DNA of 64,000 bases, from assembly GCF_900129965.1 (NCBI RefSeq), contig NZ_FQXM01000017.1:29459-93458 (forward strand), in the 5' to 3' direction. The notes beneath the pieces were generated by a model. It did not search any database. It was not told where the DNA came from and saw nothing but the letters and a program-made list of their open reading frames with translations. The position numbers and the translations under genes are program-made. Source of the DNA: Clostridium grantii DSM 8605 (GTDB taxonomy: Bacteria > Bacillota > Clostridia > Clostridiales > Clostridiaceae). Positions 25,586 to 34,072 of this stretch are shown piece by piece (within the stretch, counting starts at the first letter, position 1; each line of letters opens with the position of its first letter).

Positions 25586-25939
25586 ATGGCAGATTTTCTT
25601 GATAGAAATATACAGCGTATTGTGCAAGAGTCAGTTCCAGGCAAGCAGATTACCATAGCTCATGTTATTGCAGCACCTATGCCTGATATATACGAACGTC
25701 TTGGAATAGATGAAAAAGGAGCAATTGGTATTTTAACTCTTTCTCCATATGAAACAGCTATTATTGCAGCAGATATTGCCACAAAGGTTGCGGATGTTGA
25801 AATCGGATTTCTTGACCGTTTTACAGGATCAGTTGTAATAAATGGTGATGTTCAAAGTGTTGAAACAGCACTTGAGGCAGTGAATAATACTTTAAAGGAC
25901 ATGCTTGGATTTACTCCTGCTACCATTACAAGAACATGA
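25586..25939 (+). CDS. EutS/PduU/CutR-type circularly permuted BMC shell protein
   Basis: The start is put at the ATG at 25586 behind GGAAGG (a GTG at 25580 is in frame). The 117-residue protein shows the permuted-BMC pattern: an N-terminal beta-barrel strand region (QITIAHVIAAPMPDIYERLGI), then AIGILTLSPYETAIIAADIATKV and GDVQSVETAL. EutS/CutR hexamers can bend or break symmetry at facet edges. The stop overlaps the next start (ATGA). Confidence 0.92.
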   Translation: MADFLDRNIQRIVQESVPGKQITIAHVIAAPMPDIYERLGIDEKGAIGILTLSPYETAIIAADIATKVADVEIGFLDRFTGSVVINGDVQSVETALEAVNNTLKDMLGFTPATITRT

Positions 25940-26382
25940 GAAAGAAACGTATAATGGTAATTGGCCCTTCAAGGTGTGGCAAAACTACATTAGTTAATGT
26001 ATTAAACGATTATGATGGTCCATTAAAGCGAACGCAAGATTTGATTTATGGTAAGAATACCATTGATGTTCCAGGCTCTTATATAGAGAATGCATGGATG
26101 TATAAACATATAATTGCTGCAGCTCAGGATGCATCTTACGTGATTATATTGATTGACCAATCTAAGTGCACTGAAATATATCCTCATGGATTTGCAAAGT
26201 CTTTTACAAGTAAGGTTATTGGAGTTATAACCAAAAGCGACTTGATGCCTGAAAATGAAGAAAAATGTTTGCGACAGCTAAAGAAAATAGGTGTAGTAGA
26301 GCCATATTTTCATATTAGTTTTCCAATGGGAACAGGAATTGATGCTTTAAAGAAGTATTTATTTGAAAAAGGTGAGGAGTAA
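25936..26382 (+). CDS. eutP: EutP/PduV-like small GTPase
   Basis: This 148-residue P-loop protein has Walker A GPSRCGKTTL (about residues 9-18), DVPGSYIEN (switch/G3-like) and TKSD (G4) for guanine specificity. In ethanolamine and propanediol systems this family associates with the shell and may have acetate kinase or positioning roles. It overlaps the EutS-type gene by four bases. Confidence 0.9.
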   Translation: MRKKRIMVIGPSRCGKTTLVNVLNDYDGPLKRTQDLIYGKNTIDVPGSYIENAWMYKHIIAAAQDASYVIILIDQSKCTEIYPHGFAKSFTSKVIGVITKSDLMPENEEKCLRQLKKIGVVEPYFHISFPMGTGIDALKKYLFEKGEE

Positions 26383-26388
26383 AGGTCA

Positions 26389-27135
26389 ATGATGAAATTT
26401 ATTACTGAAGAGTATTTAAGAGATTTATATAGAAAAAAACCTTTTGATGCCTACAAGTTAGAACAGGGACAGCGCCTTACACCTGGAGCAGTTGAGTATT
26501 TATCTGATAAAGGAATAAGAATGAATGATAATATTCCAAAAGCAAAAGATAATATTCCAAAAGTAAAAGACAGCATTTCAGAACAAGATAATGATATTTT
26601 GAAATTAAGTAACAATGTTCCTGAATGTAATCAGGAAGAAACGATTAAACCAGTGGTAGATATTAATTCAAATTTGAAGAAAAAACTTTGCTGTAAATTA
26701 AAATCTATAGGTGCAACATTTCTTATTACTAGTACCGAAATATTAGAAGAAGATGTTAACTTGGCACAAAAAATTACTGACTTAGGTAGAAAAATAACAA
26801 ATATCAGAAATGTTGTGGATGGTAAGGGTATTCTTGAAGCTATTCATTGTAGAGAGTGCACTGGAATAAACTTATTAAATTTTAGAACAGAAATTGATGA
26901 TTGTTTTGAAATAACAGAATTTCATATGCAGTTGAAAAAAAGCAGTACAATTTTAAAAATACACGCACTTCGTTGTGATTTACAAGAGTTACAGCTTGAA
27001 ATAATTGAGACCTACAAAAATGATGATGACGATTTGAAAAATAGAATTATGGGAAATATTAATTCAATAATTAATTCGCTGTCTCAGATGATTTGTTTAT
27101 CAGTAGGAGGAGAAAAATGTCAGAGGGAAAAATAG
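26389..27135 (+). CDS. EutT-like (ethanolamine cobalamin adenosyltransferase-related) protein
   Basis: This 248-residue protein has an N-terminus matching EutT (FITEEYLRDLYRKK, RLTPGAVEYLSDKGI). A Lys/Asp linker with a small repeat (DNIPKAKDNIPKVKDS) and a helical C-terminal domain (about 95-240) with CHRECTG-like HCREC follow. EutT adenosylates cobalamin, yet no B12-dependent lyase is present here, and I do not see the full metal motif expected of active EutT. It may have been recruited for another role. Either of two adjacent ATGs may start it. The next gene overlaps it by 19 bases. Confidence 0.72.
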   Translation: MMKFITEEYLRDLYRKKPFDAYKLEQGQRLTPGAVEYLSDKGIRMNDNIPKAKDNIPKVKDSISEQDNDILKLSNNVPECNQEETIKPVVDINSNLKKKLCCKLKSIGATFLITSTEILEEDVNLAQKITDLGRKITNIRNVVDGKGILEAIHCRECTGINLLNFRTEIDDCFEITEFHMQLKKSSTILKIHALRCDLQELQLEIIETYKNDDDDLKNRIMGNINSIINSLSQMICLSVGGEKCQREK

Positions 27136-27962
27136 TTTTTGAATATTGTGATAAACTAGTTCAAAAATTTGAAGAAGTTATAGAAAAACCAATTATTAAT
27201 GGATCTTCTGTTTATTATACAGGGGTGGACTTAGGTACTGCATGTGTAGTTGTAGCAGTTTTAGATGAAAACTATGAGCCAGTTGCTGGTGCATACAGAT
27301 ATGCAGATGTAGTTCGTGACGGTATGGTTGTTGACTATATTGGAGCAATAAGAATTGTTAGAGAAATGAAACAGGAACTAGAACAGAAACTTAACACTGA
27401 GTTAATTTATGCTGCTGCAGCTATTCCGCCAGGAACTGATGCTTTAGATTCTGGGGCAATTAAAAATGTAGTTCAAGCAGCTGGATTCGAATTAACATGT
27501 ATTTTAGATGAACCTACTGCAGCAAATGCTGTGCTTAGAATGCAAAATGGAGCGGTTGTAGATATCGGTGGTGGAACAACTGGAATATCAGTATTAAAAG
27601 ATGGAAAGGTTGTTTATGTTGTTGATGAAGCTACAGGTGGTACTCATTTTTCATTAGTCATTTCAGGAGCATATGGAATGTCATTTAAAGAAGCAGATTT
27701 ATTCAAAAGGGATAATAGAAACCATAAGGAAATTTTACCGGTATTAAAGCCAGTAGTAGAAAAGGTTTCATCGATAATTAATAATAATATTAGAGATTAC
27801 GATGTAAGGGAAATTTCTTTAGTCGGTGGTACGTGTTGTTTGACAGGAATTGAAGAGATTATTCAAAAACAGACTGGAGTGTATACTCATAAACCGAAAA
27901 ACCCTATGTTTGTTACACCACTTGGAATAGCATTGAGTTGTACAAAAGATATTTTGGAGTAA
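27117..27962 (+). CDS. eutJ: EutJ-like chaperone/actin-fold ATPase
   Basis: The start at 27117 (MSEGKIVFEYCDK) follows GGAGGAG. The 281-residue protein has the Hsp70/actin fold signatures: phosphate-1 GVDLGTACVVVAVLD (about 34), phosphate-2 VDIGGGTTGISV (about 155) and adenosine-type LVGGTCCLTGIEE (about 240). EutJ is thought to assist folding or loading of microcompartment enzymes. It overlaps the EutT-like gene. Confidence 0.92.
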   Translation: MSEGKIVFEYCDKLVQKFEEVIEKPIINGSSVYYTGVDLGTACVVVAVLDENYEPVAGAYRYADVVRDGMVVDYIGAIRIVREMKQELEQKLNTELIYAAAAIPPGTDALDSGAIKNVVQAAGFELTCILDEPTAANAVLRMQNGAVVDIGGGTTGISVLKDGKVVYVVDEATGGTHFSLVISGAYGMSFKEADLFKRDNRNHKEILPVLKPVVEKVSSIINNNIRDYDVREISLVGGTCCLTGIEEIIQKQTGVYTHKPKNPMFVTPLGIALSCTKDILE

Positions 27963-27980
27963 TGAGGGGAGTGTTTAAAA

Positions 27981-28283
27981 GTGGATTTTAGAATTATAAA
28001 ATCACCTTCAGATAGCACTAAAGATATTCTTAGAAGACGAATGAGTGGAAATTGTAAAACTGATTTAGACAGTGCTGATGCAATAGGACTTGTGCAGGGG
28101 AAACTTATAGATATGATTTATGCAAGTGATATTGCTGAGAAAGCTGTTGGAGTTACAGTTGAAGATATTAGAGGTACATGTCCTCAACACATGGTTTTAC
28201 TTGGAATTTTTGGTGATACATCGTCAGTTGAATCCGCAATTAATGAGATCAAGCTGAAAATGAAAGAGGGTAAAATGATATGA
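27981..28283 (+). CDS. Divergent BMC-domain shell-associated protein
   Basis: This 100-residue protein starts at GTG behind GAGGGGAG. An N-terminal basic segment (FRIIKSPSDSTKDILRRRM, then a short loop) precedes a degenerate BMC domain (SADAIGLVQGKLIDMIYASDIAEKA, MVLLGIFGDTSSVESAINEIK). The characteristic EAAD and Pro-Arg-Pro features are missing, so it is not a standard tile. Its stop overlaps the vertex-protein start. It may be a minor shell or cargo-linking component. Confidence 0.7.
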   Translation: MDFRIIKSPSDSTKDILRRRMSGNCKTDLDSADAIGLVQGKLIDMIYASDIAEKAVGVTVEDIRGTCPQHMVLLGIFGDTSSVESAINEIKLKMKEGKMI

Positions 28284-28543
28284 TAGCAGCAAGACTTATT
28301 GATAGTATATGGGCTACAAGAAAGTCAGAATCCCTTAGCGGACTTAAGTTTATGCTCGCAGAGGAAATTGGCGGAGTAAACGAAGGTCGCAGGTTTGTTG
28401 TTGTTGATATTATAAGTGCAGGTATTGGGGATAGAGTTATTGTTAGTACCGGATCATCTGCACGTAGAATGTTAGGAAACGACGATATTCCTGTAGATGC
28501 AGTTGTTATTGGAATAATTGATGATGATTGTAATTTCGATTAA
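28280..28543 (+). CDS. eutN: EutN/CcmL-type BMC-P vertex protein
   Basis: This 87-residue protein has the BMC-P pattern: an N-terminal IAARLIDSIWATRKSESLSGLK, then FVVVDIISAGIGDRVIVSTGSSARR and VDAVVIGIID. Pentamers of this family cap the vertices and close the shell. It is the only vertex protein found in the locus. It overlaps the upstream gene by four bases. Confidence 0.95.
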   Translation: MIAARLIDSIWATRKSESLSGLKFMLAEEIGGVNEGRRFVVVDIISAGIGDRVIVSTGSSARRMLGNDDIPVDAVVIGIIDDDCNFD

Positions 28544-28620
28544 AATAAATCCTTCTTAAAATAATCATAGAATTTTAGGATTTTTATAGATACCAATACT
28601 ATTAGAAAGGATGTAAGACT

Positions 28621-29283
28621 ATGAAAAGATTAATTAGTGCAAAAGATGTTGAAGAAGTAATTTTGAGCACAAAGAAAAATTTTTATGTAGATGGTAGTGA
28701 AATAATTACACCATCAGCACGTGATCTTGCTAAAAAGAATGGAATAATTTTTACTACAGAAGCGCCTGTACCTGAAGTGCAACATGTAGAAGTTAAGAAA
28801 GCGCCAAGCATAGAAGGTATGGATAGTGAAATGATGCTTAATTTCTTTAGAACAATGATGGATAAGGGTCTTTTACAAGAAATGCTTGAATGTTTAAAAC
28901 CAAAGAATGTTTTATTTGAAGCTGATTGTGATTCTAATGGACTTAAAGTTGTTAGAGGAAATACAGTAAAAATGGATGTATTTGATACTGGCAATCCAAA
29001 TGCAAGGGTTTATTTTCAAGAATTAGTAAGTAAAGAAGAATCAAAAATGAGTGCTGGATTTTTAGTTATTGAGAATTCAAAATTTGATTGGGAGTTAACT
29101 TACGAAGAAATTGATTATGTTATTGAGGGAACTTTGACCCTTGAGATTAATGGAAAGACATATACAGCTTACCCAGGAGATGTTGTATTCGTACCATCAG
29201 GTTCTAAAGTAGTTTGGGGTTCACCAGACAAAGCAAGGGTATTCTTTACAACATATCCAGCAAACTGGGCGGATCTTTTATAG
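28621..29283 (+). CDS. eutQ: EutQ-like cupin (acetate kinase-type) protein
   Basis: This 220-residue protein has an N-terminal EutQ region (KRLISAKDVEEVI, ITPSARDLAKKNGI), a linker and a C-terminal cupin barrel (about 130-215: EIDYVIEGTLTLEINGKTYTAYPGDVVFVPSGS). EutQ has reported acetate kinase activity in Salmonella, so here it may turn PduL-made acetyl-phosphate into acetate and ATP; no other acetate kinase lies in the window. It is 78 bases after the vertex gene. Confidence 0.9.
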   Translation: MKRLISAKDVEEVILSTKKNFYVDGSEIITPSARDLAKKNGIIFTTEAPVPEVQHVEVKKAPSIEGMDSEMMLNFFRTMMDKGLLQEMLECLKPKNVLFEADCDSNGLKVVRGNTVKMDVFDTGNPNARVYFQELVSKEESKMSAGFLVIENSKFDWELTYEEIDYVIEGTLTLEINGKTYTAYPGDVVFVPSGSKVVWGSPDKARVFFTTYPANWADLL

Positions 29284-29303
29284 AATACTAGGAGGACGAA
29301 CCT

Positions 29304-30005
29304 ATGCAATCAATTGGTTTAATAGAAACAAAAGGATTACTTGCGGCTATTGAAGCTGCTGATGCAATGGTGAAATCTGCAGATGTAAATATTGTTGAAA
29401 AAACTTATGTAGGTGGAGGCCTTGTTACAATAATAGTTACAGGGGATGTAGGTGCAGTAAAAGCAGCTATAGAAGCTGGTGTGGCGGCCGTAAAAAAACT
29501 TGATCAAGAGTCTTTAGTTTCAGAACATATAATTCCACGTCCTCATGAGGAATTAAAAAGTATTATTGGATATGATACTTTAGTAGAAGGTTTAGAAGTT
29601 CCATTATCTGATAAAGATAAAAAGGATGTATATGATGCAGAAGAAAATAAAAATGTAGAAGATATTAAAGAAGCTAAAGAGATTGAAGAAACTAAAGAAA
29701 CTAAAGAAATTGAAGAAATTGAAGAAACAGAAGATAAGTGTAAAGAAGATCAAGATGATTTTGATACTGATTTAGAAAAATTGTATAAAGTAAGTTTAGA
29801 GAATCTTCATAAGAGTGATGTGGATAATTTAGTAAGTAAAGATGGTATAGAAAAAACTATTTTAATATTATCTAAAATGAAGGTTGTAAAGTTAAGAAAT
29901 CTAGCCCGTGAATATAAAGATTTTGTAATTACAGGCAGAACAATTTCTAAAGCAGGTAAGAATTTATTGATCACAAAATTCAAATTACATTATGAGAAAA
30001 AATAG
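29304..30005 (+). CDS. BMC-H shell protein with acidic linker and basic C-terminal domain (EutK-like layout)
   Basis: Residues 1-90 of this 233-residue protein form a normal BMC domain (SIGLIETKGLLAAIEAADAM, VTGDVGAVKAAIEAG, HIIPRPHEEL). A Glu/Lys-repeat linker (about 112-152, EETKETKEIEEIEETED) leads to a Lys/Arg-rich C-terminal domain (about 175-233: LSKMKVVKLRNLAREYKDF then ISKAGKNLLITKFK). This end resembles small SAP or Rho-N nucleic-acid-binding folds. EutK has a comparable BMC plus helix-turn-helix plan. Its role could be lumen scaffolding or binding nucleic acid. Confidence 0.85.
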   Translation: MQSIGLIETKGLLAAIEAADAMVKSADVNIVEKTYVGGGLVTIIVTGDVGAVKAAIEAGVAAVKKLDQESLVSEHIIPRPHEELKSIIGYDTLVEGLEVPLSDKDKKDVYDAEENKNVEDIKEAKEIEETKETKEIEEIEETEDKCKEDQDDFDTDLEKLYKVSLENLHKSDVDNLVSKDGIEKTILILSKMKVVKLRNLAREYKDFVITGRTISKAGKNLLITKFKLHYEKK

Positions 30006-30038
30006 TAATAAGAAGTGATGCGAGAGGATGTGTGAAAA

Positions 30039-31637
30039 ATGGAAAATTTCGATAAGGATTTACGTTCAATTCAAGAAGCTAGAGACCTTGCTAGACGTGG
30101 AAAAGCAGCAGCTAATATAATTGCTGATTTCACTGAAGAGCAAATTGATAAAATCATTTGTAATATGGTTAGAGTAGCAGAAGAAAATGCGGTTTGTTTA
30201 GCGCAAATGGCAGTTGAAGAAACAGGTTTCGGTAAAGTTGAAGATAAAACTTACAAAAACCATTTAGCAGCTACTATACTGTATGATTCAATTAAAGATA
30301 TGAAAACTATAGGCATAATTAACGAAGATGAGAAAAATAAAGTTATAGAGATTGCTGAGCCAGTTGGTTTAGTTATGGGTATAATTCCTTCTACAAACCC
30401 AACTTCTACTGCAATATTTAAATCAATTATTTCAATTAAATCACGTAATGGCATAGTACTTTCACCTCATCCAGCTGCTGCAAAATGTACAATTAAAGTA
30501 GCAGAATTGATGTTAAATGCAGCTGTTGAAGCTGGTGCACCAGAAAATATTATAGGATGCATAACTACTCCAACAATTAAAGCTACAAATGAATTAATGA
30601 CATGTAAAGAAGTAGATATAATAATAGCTACAGGTGGACCAGGAATGGTTAAAGCAGCTTACAGCTCAGGAAAACCAGCTCTTGGTGTTGGTGCAGGAAA
30701 TTCTCCAGCATACATAGAAAGAACTGCTAATGTACAACAAGCTGTTAGAAACATTATAGCAAGTAAGACTTTTGATAATGGAACAATTTGTGCTTCAGAG
30801 CAATCCATAATTTGTGAAGAATGCAATCATGATGTAGTTGTAGAAGAGTTTAAAAAGCAAGGCGGATATTTCATGACTGAAGAAGAAACTTATAAAGTTT
30901 GTAAGTTATTATTCAAAAATGGACATGTTATGAATGCTAAGTTTGTTGGAAGAAGTGCACAAGTTATTGCAAGTTCAGCTGGATTTACAATTCCAGAAGG
31001 AACAAAAGTACTTATAGGAAAGCAAGATGGAGTAGGCGAAGGCAATCCATTGTCATTTGAAAAACTTACTACAGTTCTTGGATTCTATACAGTGAAAGAT
31101 TGGCATGAAGCATGTGAATTAAGTATTCAATTACTTCAAAATGGAATAGGTCATACAATGAGTATCCATACTGAAGATAGAGATATAGTTATGAAATTTG
31201 CTAGAAAACCGGCAGCACGTATTCTTGTTAATACTGGTGGAGCACAAGGTGGAACAGGTGCAAGCACAGGCCTTAATCCTTCATTTACATTAGGATGTGG
31301 TACATGGGGTGGAAGTTCAGTATCTGAAAATGTTACTCCAAAACACCTTATAAATATTAAGAGGGTTGCTTATGGTTTAAAAGATTGTGCAACATTAGCA
31401 TCTAATGACGCAACTTTTAATCGTATAAAAACTGCTGAAAATTGTCATGGGGTTCAAAATCAATTTATGAATATGAGTCCAGCTCAAATTGCAGCAGCAG
31501 CGAAAATTTTAAATAAAACTAGTGATAGTGTTGAAACTACTAATAATTGTGTTGAATCAAATGATGAAAGTGCAAAAAAAGAAGAACTTTTAGATTTAGT
31601 TAATCAAATACTTGCTGCTATGAAGGTGGCAAACTAA
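30039..31637 (+). CDS. cutF: Acylating acetaldehyde dehydrogenase (CutF/PduP/EutE family), catalytic
   Basis: This 532-residue enzyme has catalytic Cys251 (FDNGTICASEQS, codon at 30789), the Gly-rich TGGPGMVKAAYSSGKP loop and GVGAGNSPAYIE. It should oxidise acetaldehyde from CutC to acetyl-CoA with NAD+. A C-terminal extension (about 480-532) ends in an amphipathic helix (KKEELLDLVNQILAAMKVAN) typical of encapsulation peptides. It shares family and numbering with the protein at 20357 but keeps the active site. The stop overlaps the PduL start. Confidence 0.94.
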   Translation: MENFDKDLRSIQEARDLARRGKAAANIIADFTEEQIDKIICNMVRVAEENAVCLAQMAVEETGFGKVEDKTYKNHLAATILYDSIKDMKTIGIINEDEKNKVIEIAEPVGLVMGIIPSTNPTSTAIFKSIISIKSRNGIVLSPHPAAAKCTIKVAELMLNAAVEAGAPENIIGCITTPTIKATNELMTCKEVDIIIATGGPGMVKAAYSSGKPALGVGAGNSPAYIERTANVQQAVRNIIASKTFDNGTICASEQSIICEECNHDVVVEEFKKQGGYFMTEEETYKVCKLLFKNGHVMNAKFVGRSAQVIASSAGFTIPEGTKVLIGKQDGVGEGNPLSFEKLTTVLGFYTVKDWHEACELSIQLLQNGIGHTMSIHTEDRDIVMKFARKPAARILVNTGGAQGGTGASTGLNPSFTLGCGTWGGSSVSENVTPKHLINIKRVAYGLKDCATLASNDATFNRIKTAENCHGVQNQFMNMSPAQIAAAAKILNKTSDSVETTNNCVESNDESAKKEELLDLVNQILAAMKVAN

Positions 31638-32272
31638 TGGATAATTGTGAAGCAGTATTAAAGCTTTTATTAGAAGCTGTAAAAAGCAAAGAAGATAGTA
31701 CTGTACTTCAGATTCCAGTAGGTGTTTCTAATAGACATATACATCTTTCGCAAAAAGATTTAGAAAGTCTTTTTGGTAAAGAGTATAAACTTACTAAACT
31801 TAAAGATTTGTCTCAACCAGGACAATACGCATGCAAGGAAATTATAACAATTTGCGGCCCAAAAGGTGCCATTGAAAAAGTTAGAATCCTTGGGCCAGTA
31901 AGAAGTAAGACTCAAGTTGAGGTGTTAATTGGAGATTGTATTAAACTTGGAACAGTACCACATGTAAGATTATCTGGAGATTTAAACAGAACATCTGAAG
32001 TTACATTAGTGGGACCAAAAGGGTCTGTTCAAATTGAAGAAGGCTTAGTAGTTGCACAAAGACATATTCACATGACACTTGATGATGCTAAAAATTTAGG
32101 AGTCTGTGATGGAGATAATGTATCTATAAAGTTTGATAATTTAAGAGGCGGAACATATAGCAATGTAGTTATCAGAGCTAATGATGATTCAAAACTTGAA
32201 TGTCATCTTGATATTGAAGAGTCTAATGCAATGGGCATTAACTCAAAATCAAAAATAGTAATAGTAAAATAA
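31637..32272 (+). CDS. pduL: PduL-type phosphate acyltransferase
   Basis: This 211-residue protein has two PduL domains with zinc-binding His motifs (VGVSNRHIHLSQ near residue 26; VVAQRHIHMT near 139). It converts acetyl-CoA and phosphate to acetyl-phosphate and returns CoA inside the shell. The N-terminal helix (NCEAVLKLLLEAVKSKE) looks like an encapsulation peptide. Its start overlaps the stop of cutF by one base. Confidence 0.94.
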   Translation: MDNCEAVLKLLLEAVKSKEDSTVLQIPVGVSNRHIHLSQKDLESLFGKEYKLTKLKDLSQPGQYACKEIITICGPKGAIEKVRILGPVRSKTQVEVLIGDCIKLGTVPHVRLSGDLNRTSEVTLVGPKGSVQIEEGLVVAQRHIHMTLDDAKNLGVCDGDNVSIKFDNLRGGTYSNVVIRANDDSKLECHLDIEESNAMGINSKSKIVIVK

Positions 32273-32346
32273 AAAATCAATAAAAAACAGTTGTTTATAA
32301 TTAAAAATTATAATATAAAAAAAATATATCTTAGGAGGATTTTAAA

Positions 32347-32637
32347 ATGAAATATGATGCATTAGGAATGATAGAAACTAAAGGTTTAGTAGGAGCAGTA
32401 GAAGCAGCAGACGCTATGGTTAAGGCAGCAAATGTATATTTAATAGGTAAAGAATATGTTGGAGGCGGACTTGTAACTGTTATGGTTAGAGGAGATGTTG
32501 GAGCTGTTAAAGCTGCTACAGATGCTGGTGCTGCTGCAGCACAACGTGTTGGAGAATTAGTATCAGTTCACGTTATTCCACGTCCACACTCTGAGGTTGA
32601 AGTAATTCTTCCAACATCTAAAGAAGTTGCAAAATAA
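32347..32637 (+). CDS. BMC-H shell protein 3
   Basis: This 96-residue canonical BMC domain (DALGMIETKGLVGAVEAADAM, VRGDVGAVKAATDAGAAAA, HVIPRPHSEVE) is preceded by AGGAGG. It is closest in sequence to the BMC half of the protein at 29304. It is the last gene before an internal terminator. Confidence 0.95.
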   Translation: MKYDALGMIETKGLVGAVEAADAMVKAANVYLIGKEYVGGGLVTVMVRGDVGAVKAATDAGAAAAQRVGELVSVHVIPRPHSEVEVILPTSKEVAK

Positions 32638-32667
32638 TATTTTAATTAAAATGTAAAATATAAAAAC

Positions 32668-32698
32668 GCCGCTAAAGTTGAATTAGCGGCATTTTTTT
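32668..32698 (+). terminator. Terminator within the shell gene cluster
   Basis: GCCGCTAA-agttgaa-TTAGCGGC is followed by a T7 run (A then T). It separates the main operon from pduS and pduT, which must be reached by readthrough or a separate promoter. Confidence 0.9.
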
Positions 32699-32730
32699 AA
32701 GAGATTTTTATTTTTACCAGGAGGGATCTT

Positions 32731-34071
32731 ATGGAGTTATTACAGAAAATAATTGATGCAGGTGTTGTTGGAGCAGGAGGAGCTGGATTTCCTACTCATG
32801 TGAAGTTAAATTGTAAAGTTGAGTTCTTAATTGTTAATGGTTCTGAATGTGAACCACTTTTAAAAACAGACCAACTTCTTATGAAAACGAAACCAGAAGA
32901 AATGATAAAAGCACTTGAAGAAATGGCAAAAATAGTTGAGGCAAAGAGAGTTATTATTGCTTTGAAAAATAAATATAAAGAACAAATAGAAAGTTTAGAA
33001 AATGCTATTAAAAGTTTAGATTCAAAAGTGGAAATATTTTTAATGGATAATTTTTATCCAGCTGGGGATGAACAAACTCTTGTATATGAAGTAACAGGTA
33101 GGTCTATACCGGCTGGAGGGATTCCTTTAAAAGTTGGTACAGTAGTATCAAATGTTGCTACGGTAGTAAATATTTATGAAGCTATTAAAGGTAATCCGGT
33201 TATAGAACAACACGTAGCAGTACAAGGAGATGTTAAAAATCCTATTATTCTAAAAATACCAATTGGAACTTCGGTTATTAGATGTATTGAAGAAGCAGGT
33301 GGAGCAATTCTCGATGATTATAGTGTTATTTTAGGTGGACCTATGATGGGAAGAAATGTAGATAAAGAGGATTTGTATAAAGAAGTAATAACTAAAACAA
33401 GTACTTCTATTATAGTTGTTCCAAAGGATCACCACGTTATTAATAAAAATAGGATTTCTATTGAACATATGATAAATAAGGCAAAATCAGCTTGTATTCA
33501 GTGTTCTTATTGTACAGAAATGTGTCCTAGGTATTTAATAGGACATCCAATACAACCACATAAAATAATGAGAACTGTAGCATTGTCAGAAAACAGTGAG
33601 TGTATTAAAGAGGCATTGATATGTTGCGAATGTGGAGTGTGTGAGTTATATGCTTGTCCAATGCAATTATCACCAAGAAAAATGAATATATATTTAAAAA
33701 ATAAATTAAGAGAACAAGGGGTTAACTACCAGAATCATCAAAGTGAGATTAATGCACATGAACAACGTGAAAATAGAAAAGTACCTGCTAAAAGGTTGAT
33801 TTCTAGATTGAATTTAAATAAATATGAATATCAAAAAGTAGAAGAATTAAAAGAAATAGAAATTTCAATGGTAAGTATACCACTTAAACAGCATATTGGT
33901 GCGCCTTCTGAGGCTATAGTCAACGTTGGTGATTTAGTTGTAAAAGGACAGTTGATTGGGAAAATGGAAGAAGGGTCATTAGGTGCTAATATTCACGCTA
34001 GTATAAATGGTCAAGTTACAGAAGTGAGCAATAAAATAGTTATTAATAGCAAGTACGGAGAGGAGAAATAG
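32731..34071 (+). CDS. pduS: PduS-like/RnfC-related flavin-iron-sulfur NADH oxidoreductase
   Basis: This 446-residue protein has the RnfC-type NADH/FMN region (VGAGGAGFPTHVKL, VNGSECEPLLKTD, YPAGDEQTLVYEVTG), two [4Fe-4S] motifs (CIQCSYCTEMCP and CCECGVCELYACP, about 255-320) and a C-terminal SLBB/barrel part. In propanediol systems PduS reduces cobalamin. Here, without a B12 enzyme, it may recycle NADH or feed low-potential electrons, perhaps to CutD. The next gene starts one base after its stop. Confidence 0.9.
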   Translation: MELLQKIIDAGVVGAGGAGFPTHVKLNCKVEFLIVNGSECEPLLKTDQLLMKTKPEEMIKALEEMAKIVEAKRVIIALKNKYKEQIESLENAIKSLDSKVEIFLMDNFYPAGDEQTLVYEVTGRSIPAGGIPLKVGTVVSNVATVVNIYEAIKGNPVIEQHVAVQGDVKNPIILKIPIGTSVIRCIEEAGGAILDDYSVILGGPMMGRNVDKEDLYKEVITKTSTSIIVVPKDHHVINKNRISIEHMINKAKSACIQCSYCTEMCPRYLIGHPIQPHKIMRTVALSENSECIKEALICCECGVCELYACPMQLSPRKMNIYLKNKLREQGVNYQNHQSEINAHEQRENRKVPAKRLISRLNLNKYEYQKVEELKEIEISMVSIPLKQHIGAPSEAIVNVGDLVVKGQLIGKMEEGSLGANIHASINGQVTEVSNKIVINSKYGEEK

Positions 34072-34072
34072 T

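Noticed and set aside
29640..29745. Glu/Lys codon repeat in the BMC fusion gene considered as a recombination repeat
   Set aside because: It is an in-frame flexible protein linker and the codons vary between units.
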